Below are positions 20,331-20,532 of a stretch of DNA of 20,532 bases, one piece after another. Origin of the DNA: Syncephalis fuscata (Eukaryota; Zoopagomycota; Zoopagomycetes; Zoopagales; Piptocephalidaceae); assembly GCA_025786725.1 (NCBI GenBank), contig JAHLTZ010000164.1, positions 1 through 20,532 of the forward strand, read 5' to 3'. Numbering within the stretch: position 1 is the stretch's first letter; each line of letters starts with the position of its first letter. The notes below the pieces were generated by a model, which was not told the DNA's origin, did not search any database, and saw only the letters and a program-made list of their open reading frames with translations. The translations under genes were made by a program, and so were the position numbers.

Positions 20331-20532
20331 ATGATTAAATCGACCATCCACACAGTTCTATTATTACTTTATGTTGCTGGCAACATAACAATAATAGCCG
20401 AAGCTACGCCTCAATCCAATAACCCTCCCTCACCTGGAGCTTTACCAGAACGACGTATTTACAACGCACCAGAAGATGAATAGTCTACCGATTTTCAAAC
20501 TACGCCAATGGACACAGGATGTAAAAGATAAA
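20331..20532 (+). CDS. Small secreted protein of unknown function (5' part, possibly frame-broken)
   Basis: ATG 20331 opens a 50-codon frame that ends at TAG 20481-20483. Residues 1 to about 25 look like a signal peptide: a short basic start (MIKST), a hydrophobic core (VLLLLYVAGNITII), then a polar Ala/Glu region. The rest is Pro/Asn-rich and then charged (LPERRIYNAPEDE). It may be complete as a short secreted peptide. However, the frame beginning at 20473 runs open to the window end and reads SLPIFKLRQWTQDVKDK, which looks more protein-like than the in-frame continuation. This leaves open a longer gene with an indel near 20481. No family was recognised. Confidence 0.5.

Noticed and set aside
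1-20532. Search by eye for tRNA, rRNA, transposon ends, CRISPR or a new multi-gene system
   Set aside because: No tRNA T-loop motif, terminal repeats, transposase, regularly spaced repeats or functionally linked gene cluster were seen.

Overview
The window reads as nuclear DNA of a eukaryote, most likely an early-diverging (non-Dikarya) fungus. It has an AT-rich background, long gene-poor spacers, and many short introns of about 46-112 bases with GTAAGN donors and (T)AG acceptors. It also carries a secreted tyrosinase and an animal-like RalGAP alpha subunit, a protein not found in the familiar Dikarya yeasts and moulds. An amoeboid protist is a less likely alternative. No bacterial, viral or transposon genes, CRISPR arrays, rRNAs or tRNAs were recognised.

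Layout: (1) 1-1177, AT-rich spacer with a possible promoter near its end. (2) 1178-3033 (+), a two-exon F-box protein with an acidic linker and a propeller-like C-terminal half. (3) 3034-3770, convergent 3' spacer. (4) 3771-5861 (-), an intronless secreted tyrosinase with a Gln/Pro heptad-repeat linker and an unrecognised C-terminal region. (5) 5862-7644, divergent spacer that ends in possible upstream ORFs. (6) 7645-9274 (+), a four-exon S-adenosylmethionine decarboxylase proenzyme with all catalytic residues. (7) 9275-10144, spacer with CA/CG and TG-rich alternating tracts. (8) 10145-18491 (+), a gene of about 29 exons for a RalGAP alpha / tuberin-like GTPase-activating protein of about 2,200 residues. 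(9) 18492-20330, AT-rich spacer. (10) 20331 onward (+), the start of a small secreted protein of unknown function.

The genes do not form a pathway. They cover protein turnover (F-box), phenol oxidation (tyrosinase), polyamine synthesis (AdoMetDC) and small-GTPase signalling (RalGAP). The region looks like ordinary chromosome rather than an accessory island.

The most notable points are: reading-frame breaks confined to the C-terminal part of the RalGAP gene, all in the same direction (two firm, two ambiguous); a GC-AG intron in that gene whose coding continuity is clear; overlapping small ORFs just upstream of the AdoMetDC start; and a tyrosinase that lacks two features seen in well-studied relatives. 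I found no convincing evidence of a new multi-gene system. All exon models were made by eye from splice signals, frame continuity and family similarity, without transcript data.
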